Assembly: GCA_020796225.1 (NCBI GenBank) | Contig: CM036764.1 | Span: 25,704,233 to 25,768,232, forward strand | Reading direction: 5' to 3' | Origin: Arion vulgaris | Lineage: Eukaryota; Mollusca; Gastropoda; Stylommatophora; Arionidae | Length of the DNA: 64,000 bases | In this document: positions 1-8,824 of the stretch, piece after piece | How positions within the stretch are numbered: the stretch's first letter is position 1 | How the letters are laid out: every line of letters starts with the position of its first letter | Translations under genes and position numbers: made by a program | The notes under the pieces: model-generated | What the model saw: the letters and a program-made list of their open reading frames with translations, nothing else | What the model was told of the DNA's origin: nothing | The model's database searches: none

Positions 1-29
1 TTACAAAACAAAAGTATAACATTTGTTAC

Positions 30-122
30 CTGATATTTTCTCACTCATAATCACTAATCCATTCAGTGTAAATACAATCTGGAACCCATACTCATCTGGA
101 AGGTAGCTCATAATCAAACAGC
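30..122 (-). CDS. Candidate internal exon, 93 nt
   Basis: Read on the minus strand, this stretch is bounded by an acceptor (a pyrimidine-rich run ending TTATTCCAG at 123-131) and a donor (CAG then GTAACA at 24-29). One frame is open throughout; it uses two leftover bases at the start and one at the end, so the exon is symmetric (phase 1 in, phase 1 out). The translation includes SYLPDEYGFQIVFTLNG, an ordinary-looking globular segment that I do not recognise. The phase would follow the exon at 5289-5347, but other candidate exons lie between, so the link is speculative. An open 93-nt frame can occur by chance, so this stays tentative. Confidence 0.3.
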
Positions 123-326
123 CTGGAATAAAGTTATGAAAACATAACATACTAATAGTAGAATAATCAAAATGTGATGAAAGAAGTCAATGTACAGAGA
201 AAACTCATTATCAACACAAGAAAAAAGACGGTCAGTTTCTAAATTAGGTTTAGAATACATGGTGATAACTGGAAAAATCTATGGTCGAGGAGACTGAAGA
301 AAATAAAAATAAAATTCTACATAACC

Positions 327-575
327 TTCTTTTTCTTCTTCGAACACTCCATATCAACCACTCTTTGTGATTTTATGTGATCTGAGCTTTAGAGCGATTG
401 TACATTGTGTAAGTTATGAGCCTACAAGTAGGCCAGCACATCCGATTTCTGTGACGCTTTATATTTCCTAGGGCAGTTTCCCCTAGGCCCCTACCTCAGT
501 CGTCTCTTACGACATGCCTTGTAGGTCGAAGTGTTACTATTCTTTGCTGCCCTTGAGAGCCCGGGAAAACACAGG
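327..575 (-). mobile_element. SINE-A copy
   Basis: Minus-strand copy of the commonest SINE in the window (eight copies). Read on the minus strand it opens with a GCCCG-type block, then the core GACATGCCTTGTAGG read in reverse next to GTCGTAAGAGACGACT, then GCAGAAATCGGATGTGCTGGCC, the CACAAAGAGTGGTT block and a GAAGAAGAAAAAG tail at 327-340. Lengths of 230-270 bp are seen across copies. The core matches what I recall of a widely conserved SINE central domain (Nin-DC type). No target-site duplication was found. Confidence 0.8.
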
Positions 576-648
576 CGCTATATAATCTAACTTCCTATAA
601 TAGAAAAGTCAACATCTAATATAAAGTAAAAGAACCATTGTTCCTTAC

Positions 649-753
649 CTTGAGGTATATTGGGTAATATGGTTTTAGGCCAGCATTTTTCATTGCATTA
701 TATTTGACCCATGCGAACATGATCAACATGGTCAACATCACAGCGATACTTCT
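649..753 (-). CDS. Candidate exon, 105 nt, hydrophobic
   Basis: On the minus strand a GGTACCAG acceptor at 754 precedes a 35-codon open frame, which ends exactly at a strong donor (CTCAAG then GTAAGG, 643-648). Two of the three frames are closed. The open one is phase 0 in and phase 0 out and contains a hydrophobic run with several Met residues (MLTMLIMFAW) and then KYNAMKNAGLKPYYPIYLK. It could be a signal-peptide or membrane exon with its own ATG. Its phase does not join to the open frame of 30-122, so the two are not simple neighbours in one transcript unless an exon is missing. Confidence 0.3.
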
Positions 754-804
754 CTGGTACCCATTTAAGGCTTGGTCAAACTAAAAGCAGTCTAAGCTGG
801 AGTA

Positions 805-1072
805 AATCCTCCGCCCCCTGTGGAATTGAACACTGGACCACACGTGTGAGAAACAAGTGCACTAACCACTACACTAACACAGCTCTAAAAATATGCCAGT
901 ATTTTATGATCTTAGGGTATGAAATGCCATCTCTTAGCATTTCTATCGCTAAGTGTGCAAGAGGTAGAAGGATCAATCCCTTTTCTCATGTATATGTCAA
1001 GTGTGCGACTGAACCCACAATCCTCTTGTGTCTGATTTGAAGCAAACGCTTTATGCACTACCCTAATCTATC
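805..1072 (-). mobile_element. Two tRNA-like SINE heads
   Basis: Read on the minus strand, 805-886 contains TAGTGTAGTGGTTAGTGCAC (an A-box-like block) followed by CAGTGTTCAATTCC (B-box-like), as in a tRNA-derived SINE head. A second tRNA-like stretch, with GGGTAGTGCATAAAGCG and then GTGGGTTCAGTCGC, lies at about 1000-1072. Neither is followed by a proper acceptor stem, so these are read as SINE heads or tRNA pseudogenes and not as tRNA genes. Confidence 0.5.
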
Positions 1073-1098
1073 ACATGAAAGTTATCATACATGTCTTC

Positions 1099-1363
1099 AC
1101 CTGTGTGGTGCCAGGACCCACAAGGGAAGCAAAAAGAATAGTACCACTGCAACCTACAATGCATGTCGTAAGAGCAGACTAATGTAGGCCCTAGGGATGC
1201 AACCCTGGTAAATAGAAAGCAGCGCAGAAATCGGATGTGCTGGCATACTTGTAGGCAGCCTACTCTGCAACAGCGTACAATTGCTCTTAGGCTCAGATCA
1301 CATACAAATCACACAGAGTGGTTGACAAGTGGTCGATATGGAGCGTTCGAAGAAGAAGAATCA
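1099..1363 (+). mobile_element. SINE-A copy
   Basis: Plus-strand SINE-A with the usual order: 5' block (CCTGTGTGGTGCCAGGACCC), core (GCATGTCGTAAGAGCAGACT, slightly diverged), CGCAGAAATCGGATGTGCTGG, ATCACACAGAGTGGTTGACAA, and a GAAGAAGAAG tail. It stands opposite the minus-strand copy at 327-575, with the tRNA-like block between them. Confidence 0.8.
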
Positions 1364-1437
1364 TACATGTCTTAAAACTGTAAGATATGTCTCCACAATG
1401 AAATTAGTTGACATGAATTTCCATGTATTCTGTCTTT

Positions 1438-1697
1438 CAACTAATTAGTACACTCCAAAAGGAAGTCATTAGATGTAGTTATCCCACCTGTACTGCTGGC
1501 TTTCTTTGTTTTGCTTGCTTTTAATTTTACATTCTAGCCGAATAGGTTAGCCAAATAGGAACTAATTAGTTCTAATTAGTTCCATTCTAGCCGAATAGGA
1601 ACTAATTAGTACACTCCAAAAGGAAGTCATTAGATATAGTCATCCCATCTGTACTGCTGGCTTTCTTTGTTTTGCTTGCCTTCAGTTTTACCTTCTA
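1438..1697. repeat. Direct repeat of about 100 bp, two copies
   Basis: The block that starts CAACTAATTAGTACACTCC and includes GTACTGCTGGCTTTCTTTG is present at 1438-1540 and again at 1600-1697, with a few substitutions. The spacer repeats CTAGCCGAATAGG and AACTAATTAGT, so the duplication has partial internal structure. Confidence 0.8.
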
Positions 1698-1776
1698 GCA
1701 AGATCAACCAGCAGAGTGGCATATATTTTACATTATCAAAATATTGGACTTATTTTCTTCTCATCCTCAATCTTTT

Positions 1777-2215
1777 CATTGATTGATTGATAGGACATCA
1801 TCATTGCCCTTCGGTGAGTACCCATGTGTGCTCCGATCTCTGTTCAACAAAGGAAGATATCAGAAGCAGTGCACGAACTCCGTAGCGCCGGTGAGGGTCC
1901 TGATGTAATTTAGAATATGGTGAAGATATTTTTGTAGGAATTTTATTTTCAATTTCTTTTTCTGTGAATTTTGCCTAGTCTGCGGCTTTCCAGCCTGCTC
2001 TTTTCGATTTTGAACTGCCAGGGGTTCTTTTATGTGCTCAAATTGAACACAGGACGTTTTTATTGTCCATCTCTTATAGGACTTGGAGCTCAATCTCAAC
2101 ACTGAAATGATGGATCTCTGGAAAAATAACCTGATGGCTCCACGAGGGTGCGAACCGGTTACCTTTGGCATGAGAGGTGAGAACCTAACCTCTATGCTAC
2201 AGCATTACTTCTTCA
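1777..2215 (-). mobile_element. SINE-B (tRNA-derived, about 440 bp)
   Basis: Minus-strand copy. On that strand the 5' head (2215 down to about 2110) has a tRNA-like A box (TAGCATAGAGGTTAGGTTC) and B box (CCGGTTCGCACCC). The body contains GTTCAATTTGAGCACATAAAAG and the AGCAGGCTGGAAAGCCGC block, and the 3' end is a (TCAA)n tail at 1777-1792. Several copies in the window share this order, so the unit is a tRNA-derived SINE. The ORFs in it are not conserved between copies. Confidence 0.85.
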
Positions 2216-2254
2216 TTTGTTTTTTTATTTTGTGGTCATGAAATGCAAACTACA

Positions 2255-2378
2255 AATATGTAGAACTGGCGTGTTGGGACGCTGGACACTACCAGATATA
2301 TTGAGGTGGAGATCTGAGCACCTATGGACATGTATGGAGTGCTATGATGATAGTCCTCATACAACTGATAACTAAGGT
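2255..2378 (+). mobile_element. Repeat C, 3' part
   Basis: Contains the family signature: TTGAGGTGGAGATCTGAGCACC, TATGGACATGT.TGGAGTGC and TATGATGATAGTCCTCAT. Other copies lie at 4945, 7410, 21116, 25065, 32195, 39460, 45407, 59400 and 60275. No tRNA head was found, and the family is unnamed here. Confidence 0.7.
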
Positions 2379-2645
2379 ATATTAAAATCATGAGGCTCAA
2401 AACTAATGTGCCTACCAGTTTCATTCAGAGAAATCTTGGGAATGACAAGATCAACACAGCACCCACAGGTGTAGTTCACACAAGAACAAGATGAATTATT
2501 ACTGAACTTGAGATCTGAAATAAATTCATATTACAAGTTTCAAAACACAACATTGGCAACCAAACAATAGCAGACTTATAAACCAACATAAACAACATAT
2601 GAAAAGTTTAGATCAAAGAACATACACACAATTTGTAAGTTAGGC

Positions 2646-3336
2646 CGAGACAGACTCTCAAAAAACAGACAATATATTAAATGTCAAGACAGACTCTCAA
2701 AAACATAGACAATATATTAAATGTCAAGACAGACTCTCAAAAACATAAACAACATATAAAAGATAAGACACTCTCAAAAACATAGGCAATGTATAAAAGA
2801 TAGACAAACTCTCAAAAACATAGACAATGTATTAAAAGTCAAGACAGACTCTCAAAAACATAGACAATGTATTAAAAGTCAAGACAGACTCTCAAAAACA
2901 TAGACAATGTATTAAAAGTCAAGACAGACTTTCAAAAACATAGACAATGTATTAAAAGTCAAGACAAACTCTCAAAAACATAGACAATGTATTAAAAGTC
3001 AAGACAAACTCTCAAAAACATAGACAATGTATTAAAAGTCAAGACAAACTCTCAAAAACATATCATCATCAACAGGTGTCATGCCGGCTGGATCTCCACA
3101 AATCTGTCTTTGATGTTTGCTATCAACTCAGATGTTGACGCTCTACTGTGCCATGAAATCAGGCTATCCAAACTTTTCTCACTCTGTCTCGTCTACCCTC
3201 GATTTTACTGGTTGTCACAATGTGTTCAAGAAACATATACAACATATTAAAGTTTAAGAGAGACTCTCAACAACTTGGACAACATATTCAATGTCAAAAT
3301 AGACTCAAAAATATAGACAGCATATTAAATTAAATA
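2646..3336. repeat. 40-bp minisatellite
   Basis: The unit begins CAAGACAGACTCTCAAAAAC and runs into ATAGACAATGTATTAAAAGT. It repeats about ten times from 2646 to 3062, and the copies become nearly identical towards the right. Degenerate units continue at 3235-3336 beyond an unrelated, GC-richer insert (3063-3234). Confidence 0.9.
3063..3234 (-). pseudogene. Possible LINE tail remnant
   Basis: This insert interrupts the 40-bp array and is richer in G and C. Read on the minus strand it gives short runs such as KIEGRRDRVRKVW and IKDRF and ends in (GAT)n-like sequence. That resembles the basic, Arg-rich C-terminus of a non-LTR retrotransposon ORF. Stops and frameshifts are present, so the assignment is weak. 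Confidence 0.3.
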
Positions 3337-3564
3337 GCCCATTTCCATACAAAAAGCTATATTGGGGAATACAGTGTGGGCCCACATTTCTCTTTGATCA
3401 AAAACACATGATCACACATTGGAGAATATGTTCAATATAATGTTGGTCATCTTTACTTCCCAGTTTTTCTCTACAAATAAACTGATGCTGTGTCAACCTG
3501 AGAGCAGTAGCGGCAACAAATTTGTTAATCCAGCTAGGGAATTTAATTATGGAGCCATAAAGCG

Positions 3565-3822
3565 GTGTAAAGTCGAAGAATTGATTTCATTGCACAAGGT
3601 TTTACCCCATATGGCTCGGTCCCTTTCGCAGAAATGGCAAATCACCTGACGATAGTATTGCACAAAGTATGAGCTCCGTAAACAATCCTAGGGGTCCCTG
3701 GAAAAATGCACTCGTGAACAGAATGGCGCGGTCCGGATTCGAACCCATGACCTTCAGAATGCAAGGCAAAGGCGCAACACTTAGCCACAAAGACCCTCAG
3801 TGCTGCCATGTGCATATGAGGC
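3565..3822 (-). mobile_element. SINE-D (tRNA-derived)
   Basis: On the minus strand the head (3822 downwards) reads GTGGCTAAGTGTTGCGCC (A box) and then GGGTTCGAATCC (a perfect B box). It is followed by GTGCATTTTTCCAGGGACCCC, GGAGCTCATACTTTGTGCAATAC and the 3' GGGGTAAAACCTTGTGCAATG block. The second copy is at 31550-31790, and a third fragment at 30115 has been tandemly amplified. It is not a functional tRNA: no 3' acceptor strand follows the B box. Confidence 0.8.
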
Positions 3823-3849
3823 AGTGCAAAAAAAGCGATTCTCAGAACA

Positions 3850-4514
3850 TAAATATATTCTAAGTCTAGATTTACTCTCAGGGCATGAGTCAGTTTTGAT
3901 GGTCTCCCTATGACCAATCATATCTAACATAATGCTGTATAATAAAGTGTGGTTTTATGTTCAAAACATCTATCAGCAGCCAATCTGTTTAAATTTGTGT
4001 CCAGTTGGACAATATTATCCCATGTTAGGACCTCAGATATAACAGAGGCACTGTTTATAAAGCGCAAACAAAAGCCCGTTCTAGAAATCTCTTACCTGAC
4101 GCTGTGAAGCAAAACAGGATTAGAGTAAAGAAGAACTTATTGGAGATTAGGTTAGAGCTAACAACCCAAATCTATAAAAATCATTCTGCTACAGAACATG
4201 CAATGAAAGACTGACCCAGTGTTGGTAACAATTTCAACTCGATGTTCCTTTAGGAACGCTGAAATGATACATTAATATAACTGGTAGTGATACATAGGAA
4301 ACAGAAAAAGCATGAGAGAAGATATAGTATTACTTCAAGAACATTCACAACATTTTTAAAAAAGTTTTTATCCATGTGACGGCTGACCAGATGTTTGTTC
4401 TATTTTGAGTTCATTATATTAGTGTGTATTTTCAGATGTGCCAGTGGTCATTTCTCTCAAGGGAACGTAAGCCTCATTAACATGCTTCCATCCAGACTCA
4501 GTTCCCAGTCTGTA
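3850..4514. other. No recognised gene
   Basis: AT-rich sequence without a repeat that I can place. On the minus strand it holds a strong acceptor (CTGTTTTGCTTCACAG) only six bases before a strong donor (GCGTCAG then GTAAGA) at 4091-4117; this is treated as a finding. Confidence 0.4.
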
Positions 4515-4612
4515 TCATATGACGGATAGATTGACTCCACAAATGTAGAATGTCAGGAGGCTAACAATGTTCACTTCCACCTCCTTGTCAGTACAATCAT
4601 ACCCCCACATTG
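4515..4612 (-). CDS. Candidate terminal exon (alternative A) of a secreted protein
   Basis: Alternative A for the last exon of the minus-strand gene model. An acceptor (ATTACTGCATCCAG at 4613 and above) is followed by CA, which completes a codon with the single base left by the exon at 5289-5347, and then by 31 codons to TGA at 4515-4517. The residues include GYDCTDKEVEVNIVSLLTFYI, giving a predicted protein of about 80 aa with three or four cysteines overall. The other option is 4849-4934. The amino-acid composition looks more protein-like here, but no polyadenylation signal was identified for either option. Confidence 0.3.
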
Positions 4613-4678
4613 CTGGATGCAGTAATGTCTCTTATTCTTATCTTATCATGATCACATATGACCTAAAGCACTGTGGGG

Positions 4679-4834
4679 AGTTCTAGCTTTATATCCTAGG
4701 CCAGGTGTGCTGCATTTGCTAATCAAGGGGAGTTCTAGTTTTATATCCCGGGCCAGGTGTGCTGCATTTGCTGATCCCGGGGAGTTCTAGTGTTATATCC
4801 AGGGCCAGGTGTGCTGCATTTGCTGATCTGTGAT
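4679..4834. repeat. 52-bp tandem repeat, three units
   Basis: Three consecutive units start AGTTCTAGCTTTATATCC and contain GGCCAGGTGTGCTGCATTTG, spaced exactly 52 bp apart (4679, 4731, 4783). The array lies inside the candidate last intron or 3' region of the minus-strand gene model. Confidence 0.9.
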
Positions 4835-4848
4835 GTTATATTGATCCA

Positions 4849-4934
4849 CTAGGTTCTCGATCTTCCTTGTGCATTGAGGCCATGTTGTGGATTGTTATAT
4901 GTATGTGCAGCCTGAAAAGAATGACATACCAAAC
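4849..4934 (-). CDS. Candidate terminal exon (alternative B)
   Basis: A good acceptor on the minus strand (TTAATCTCTTTGCAG, 4935 and above) is followed by GT, which completes a Gly codon with the base left by exon 5289-5347, and then by 27 codons to TAG at 4849-4851. The predicted protein would be about 76 aa. Its tail (HGLNAQGRSRT) is polar and low in complexity. It competes with 4515-4612; only transcript data can decide. Confidence 0.25.
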
Positions 4935-4944
4935 CTGCAAAGAG

Positions 4945-5072
4945 ATTAATTAATCAACATTGAACTGGCGGCGTGTCTGGCCGCTGGCTTTGTTGAGGCG
5001 GAGCTCGGAGCACATATGGACATGTCCGGAGTGCTATGATGATAGTCCTCATATAACTGATGTATGAGAAGA
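4945..5072 (+). mobile_element. Repeat C copy
   Basis: Starts at ATTAATCAACATTGAACTGGC and carries TTGAGGCGGAGCTCGGAGCAC, ATGGACATGTCCGGAGTGC and TATGATGATAGTCCTCAT, the best-preserved copy of these blocks in the window. Confidence 0.75.
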
Positions 5073-5096
5073 ATGCAGTAATTTGTCTACAAGTGA

Positions 5097-5300
5097 TAGA
5101 AGCTACTGTACACACTTTAAACGTATATATATATATATGATATTACTATGTTACCTGTAATGATCTCATAGAAGCTACTGTACACACTTTAAACATTTAT
5201 ATATTATATTACTATGTTACCTGTAATGATCTCATAGAAGCTACTGTACACACTTTAAACATATATATATATGATATTACTATGTTACCTGTAATGATCT
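5097..5300. repeat. 63-72 bp tandem repeat, three units
   Basis: Three units start TAGAAGCTACTGTACACAC (5097, 5169, 5235) and end CTGTAATGATCTC; they differ in length because of a variable (TA)n run. The right end of each unit reproduces the 5' splice site region of the exon at 5289-5347. Confidence 0.9.
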
Positions 5301-5347
5301 CTTTGTATTCCTTTTCCATAAAATGCATTAAGTACACAGCGTCTGTC
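5289..5347 (-). CDS. Candidate exon 2 of a small secreted protein
   Basis: Minus-strand exon of 59 nt. The acceptor (TCTCTTTGATTACAG) and the donor (CATTACAG then GTAACAT) both fit consensus. It takes two bases from the exon at 7170-7265 to make Lys, then reads 19 codons (TDAVYLMHFMEKEYKEIIT) and leaves one base. The peptide is amphipathic and acidic to basic, without motifs that I recognise. Agreement of phase with the signal-peptide exon is the main support. The tandem array at 5097-5300 has copied the 3' edge of this exon and its donor twice more. Confidence 0.45.
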
Positions 5348-5351
5348 CTGT

Positions 5352-5699
5352 AATCAAAGAGAGATAATCAGAAAGTCAAGTTCAGTAATCGCTCTAGCAC
5401 ACTAACAGTGTCATGACTGAAACCTACATACCAAAGGAAATCCTAGTTATAAAAATCTCTGTGATAAATGATCTATTTGAAGAAAAAATGTTTTAAAATA
5501 CAACACAGAGGTATAGATTGAGATACTGTTACAATCTCTTGGAGTTTAGTTTTTTTAGTTTAGTTGTTAGATCATCATCACTGCACATCAAACCAAATAG
5601 TCCATAACTGGTCCGATATCCTCCTCAGTATGTTTCTCAGCGTGTGGAGACTAATGACAATGGTTCTTTGTTGGTTTACTATTCCTCTTTGGCTACCAG
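5352..5699. other. No recognised feature
   Basis: Candidate intron sequence between minus-strand exons. Nothing further was identified. Confidence 0.4.
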
Positions 5700-6082
5700 C
5701 ATAGTTTTTGACTAGCAATACCACATTTAACTTTGAATTCTTGCAGTCTGGTTAGTGTTGTAGATTCACCACTATTACTTGAAACATTTACATGTCTACT
5801 CTTCCTTAGGGAATGTATAATATCAGCATGGTCTATTGCTTGCCGCTTTTTACAGCAACCCTACTTGCAAGTTCAATTCCCCTTACACCTGCATGCCTTA
5901 CGGAGTACGGGTTTGTACTCTTGTTCCCTGTGCCACTCATTAAAGTTGGTACTTTCAACCCAAGGTTTGTGTCTCACCTGTGGGGTTTCTTGATTCAATG
6001 TGATGGTTGGTGGAATGCCATAAGCTGGATAGTTTTCTCCAATGCAGGGAACTTTATACTGATTCTCTTACAACCATGTAGG
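5700..6082 (-). pseudogene. Unassigned degenerate ORF with a Cys-rich segment
   Basis: On the minus strand, a mostly open stretch with a few stops reads PAYGIPPTITLNQETPQVRH, then NFNEWHREQEYKPVLRKACRC, then a segment with the cysteine pattern CRCKGN..TCK..GCCKKRQA and a further HADIIHSLRKSRHVNVSS. The cysteine spacing resembles the CxC..C..C..C tails seen at the end of some transposon-derived proteins (from memory). The frame is interrupted and no transposon ends were found. It sits within the long intron of the candidate secreted-protein gene and is read in the same direction. It may be an old element. Confidence 0.3.
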
Positions 6083-6464
6083 TGAAAAAGTTGATTCCAT
6101 ACTAGCAGATATGTGTCCAAGTCTCCAGCAGACTTTATCATGATGCTGCCTGGCACAGACACAGCTGTTTTATCAACCCCCTATGGGATGTGCCGTAAAG
6201 TTTTGGTTAGTGTATTTCCTGATGTGTCAGCTAGCATCCCTGTGTCCGAACAGTTTGAAACAGAAGCAGACATTAATCAGGCTAATGAGTAGACATTAGA
6301 CAAGTATTTGAGGATCCCAGAAACTGAATTGCCAAACAATACCTTTATTACTCTTGACGCCCATTGCTTGCATATACAATTGTACCTTCTCACAGTGAGT
6401 TTACATATGATGTCTAACTATCATATATCATACTCTCTCTCTCGCGATCGTCTTTTTTCCCAGC

Positions 6465-6655
6465 CATTTTGATCATTCTTATTGTGATATATAAACAGCC
6501 TTTGCCAAGAACGTTTTTTACGTCACATCTTCAGTACCATTTGGAGCTCTGCTGCTTGTCCTTCTGCGACGTGTCAGATTTCAACCAGCGTTTACTGGGT
6601 TCACTCTCCGTAAGTCTTTGACTATCCCCAGCCGACCTGCAAGGCAGCAGGTTAT
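6465..6655 (-). mobile_element. SINE-F 3' part
   Basis: On the minus strand it contains AGAGCTCCAAATGGTACTGAAG, GATGTGACGTAAAAAACG and GGCTGTTTATATATCACAATAAG, matching the 3' bodies at 31990-32110 and 46950-47087. The tail has drifted into CGATCGCGAGAGAGAGAG. Confidence 0.7.
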
Positions 6656-6659
6656 ATAT

Positions 6660-7075
6660 CATACATAATGGCAATGACAGTCAATTCCGTCCACAAACAA
6701 CTGTCCCTTGAAAGCTGTAATACTGCATATGCTCAGCCACTCTGGGCAGACCCATATGTGTTTAGTTTCCCCCCACACATGTTGAAGGGTATGCATACTT
6801 CTGGCTCCTGTGATTCGCTGGTTAAACATGCTTTTCTCTCTGCCCCTCAAGTATCCAGCTTTACTTGTACAAGATATAATTCCAAACTTCCTAAATCGCT
6901 GGATTGATTCAAAGCTAATTTTAAATTAGTCACCCAACAGTAGGTCACTGAGAGACATTCCCCTTATCCATCTTCAACACCCCAACAATCGATGCAAGCA
7001 TGTCCGCTCTCTCCTTGTCGCAAACACCTACATGACCAGGACAGTAGATCCCTGTGAGTCTCTGGAGGTTGGAGA
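6660..7075 (-). mobile_element. Repeat G copy
   Basis: Homologous over its length to 39965-40350: shared blocks include GAAGGGTATGCATACT, AATTCCAAACT.CCTAAAT, CAATCGATGCAAGCATGTCCG and ACAGTAGATCC. On the minus strand it shows the decayed frame DMLASIVGVLKMDKGNV. The other copy keeps a longer version of the same frame, so the repeat may include coding or 3' UTR sequence of a LINE. Confidence 0.7.
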
Positions 7076-7169
7076 TCTGATGAATATAAGTAACCTATCC
7101 GACTATGATAATTAATATTATATTAAACATATATTAAATATGCCAAGAAAATAGCAACAAACTACTTAC

Positions 7170-7265
7170 TTAACTGCCGTCTCTATCTCACGAATCTTCA
7201 TGGATGAAACAACGCTTAAACTGGCAACAATAATAAGACACACCCTTGGTAACATTTTCACTATC
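7170..7265 (-). CDS. Candidate exon with signal peptide (small secreted protein)
   Basis: Minus-strand exon between an acceptor (ATTTCTATTTCATGCTCTAG at 7266 and above) and a strong donor (GTAAGT at 7164-7169). The ATG at 7253-7255 opens 28 codons plus two bases. Residues 1-18 form a textbook secretion signal: Met, a short basic start (LPR) and a hydrophobic core VCLIIVASLSVV ending in Ser-Ser. The mature part begins MKIREIETAV and continues in phase into the exon at 5289-5347. Ten bases of 5' UTR precede the ATG after the acceptor, and a possible leader-exon donor (GTAAGT at 7728-7733) lies about 460 bp upstream. The family was not recognised. Confidence 0.45.
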
Positions 7266-7409
7266 CTAGAGCATGAAATAGAAATATCACTTGTACTGAT
7301 CAGAAAATTACAAATGACAAATTATTTATTAACACAAAGTGATGACAATGACAGTTAGTTACGGAGTATGACATTAATTTACAACTATAATTAAAATGTG
7401 GTACTTGGT

Positions 7410-7610
7410 ATCACAACTGATTGGAGTGGCCAGAAAATAACAGCACAACAGGTATATGAGTAGGCTCATCAATCAAAATCGAACTGGTATGGTCAGTCAT
7501 TGATCATTGGAAGCTATTAGAGATATTGCGAAGGAGATCGAAGCAATTATGGACATGTCTGGAGTGCAATGAAGATATTCTAAACTGAAACAATTAATTC
7601 TGACATTGTC
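7410..7610 (+). mobile_element. Repeat C, longer copy
   Basis: Starts near GATTGGAGTGGCCAGAAAATA and runs through ACAGGTATATGAGTAGGCTC, ATCAAAATCGAACTGGTATGG, TATTGCGAAGGAGATCGAAGC and GGACATGTCTGGAGTGCAATG. It is the most complete copy in the window and gives the reference order used to read the amplified copy at 25065-25770. Confidence 0.75.
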
Positions 7611-7619
7611 AGTGAGTAG

Positions 7620-8820
7620 CATATCACGCAGCTGCAAACTAAGTATAAATTAAATTAACAATAAATAAAGTATCATTCTTATATCATATATGATATAATA
7701 ATATAAATATGACTAGCTAGTTAAAAGACTTACGTTTATCAATAATGTTTAGAAGAGAATGAATCGGTTTACAACACAATATTCAAGACAAAGGTTGTTA
7801 CACTTTCTTATCAAACATATTATCATAATTTTAATCAATTTAATTACACATTTACTGTCATTTACATACATTATCATGATTAATGATTATGTAAATGATA
7901 AAGATAAAACTGCCAAGATTAGCTAACCTTCTTTCCCAAGCTACTTTAGACTTTAGCTAGTAAAATAGTTGATTATAGTGTATAGTTTAACTTGTGCAGG
8001 CGATGTGTTTGAGCTTAGTTTTGCTAGTTACCGTTCGTTTAAGCAAAGTTCTAAAGGTTAATTAGTATACAGTATATTCATATGATTTATTAAAAAATAC
8101 TTTAAAATTGAAGTGCATAATAAATAATTAAATATAAATATTAAAATATTCTGCCCAGCCCTGCCCGAAAAATTGCAGTTCATGAGTCGAGTTCCTAAAA
8201 TAGAATCTGATGTTAGAAACAATATTAGCGTAATAAATTAATAATACAGACTGAGACAGCAAGCACTCAAAAAGGAATATGATGTAGCAACAAAGTCTTG
8301 TTTAACAACAAGGTAAAAACAGAATGATTCATAAATACAATTTTAAAACACACAAAAAATTGTTGTTCAGATATGGCGAATAGTAACCGTTACTCGAATA
8401 CCTATTTCTCCACTGAATCCAATTGGTTATTTGTTACTGATGTGACTCCGGTCAGACCCAAATGTGCCGGGCCAGGGTCTCTCTAAACAGACGTCTAATA
8501 TAGTAGAACAATTCACAATGATCTACTTATGAAAAACTGAGCTCTGGGAAGAGGCAGAGACAGGAAAACCCCAATTGTGTCGTAAGGATGTATGTAAGCA
8601 GCATGTTAAGGCTCTTGATATAGTATAAACATGCACACAGAAATAGTCACCCAAAGACATGTACTTCGAGAAAAAATGTGCGGATTATGCTGTTGTAATG
8701 TCAGCGTTCTAATCAATCGAGTAGGGAAAAAGATGTTTTACCACAAAATACAATTCCATCACGAGAGACCTGTCTCATCGTTCTAGTGTGAAAATGGTGA
8801 CATACTGTCACTATGCGTAG
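7620..8820. other. No recognised gene; possible leader exon
   Basis: AT-rich. The only item of interest is a GTAAGT donor on the minus strand at 7728-7733, which could end a non-coding first exon (7734 upwards) of the secreted-protein model. Its transcription start was not located. Confidence 0.3.
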
Positions 8821-8824
8821 GACT

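Noticed and set aside
3720..3822. tRNA gene (good B box GGGTTCGAATCC); also considered at 17819, 18520, 29845 and 40795
   Set aside because: Each is the head of a repeated SINE with a conserved body, and no matching acceptor stem follows the B box.
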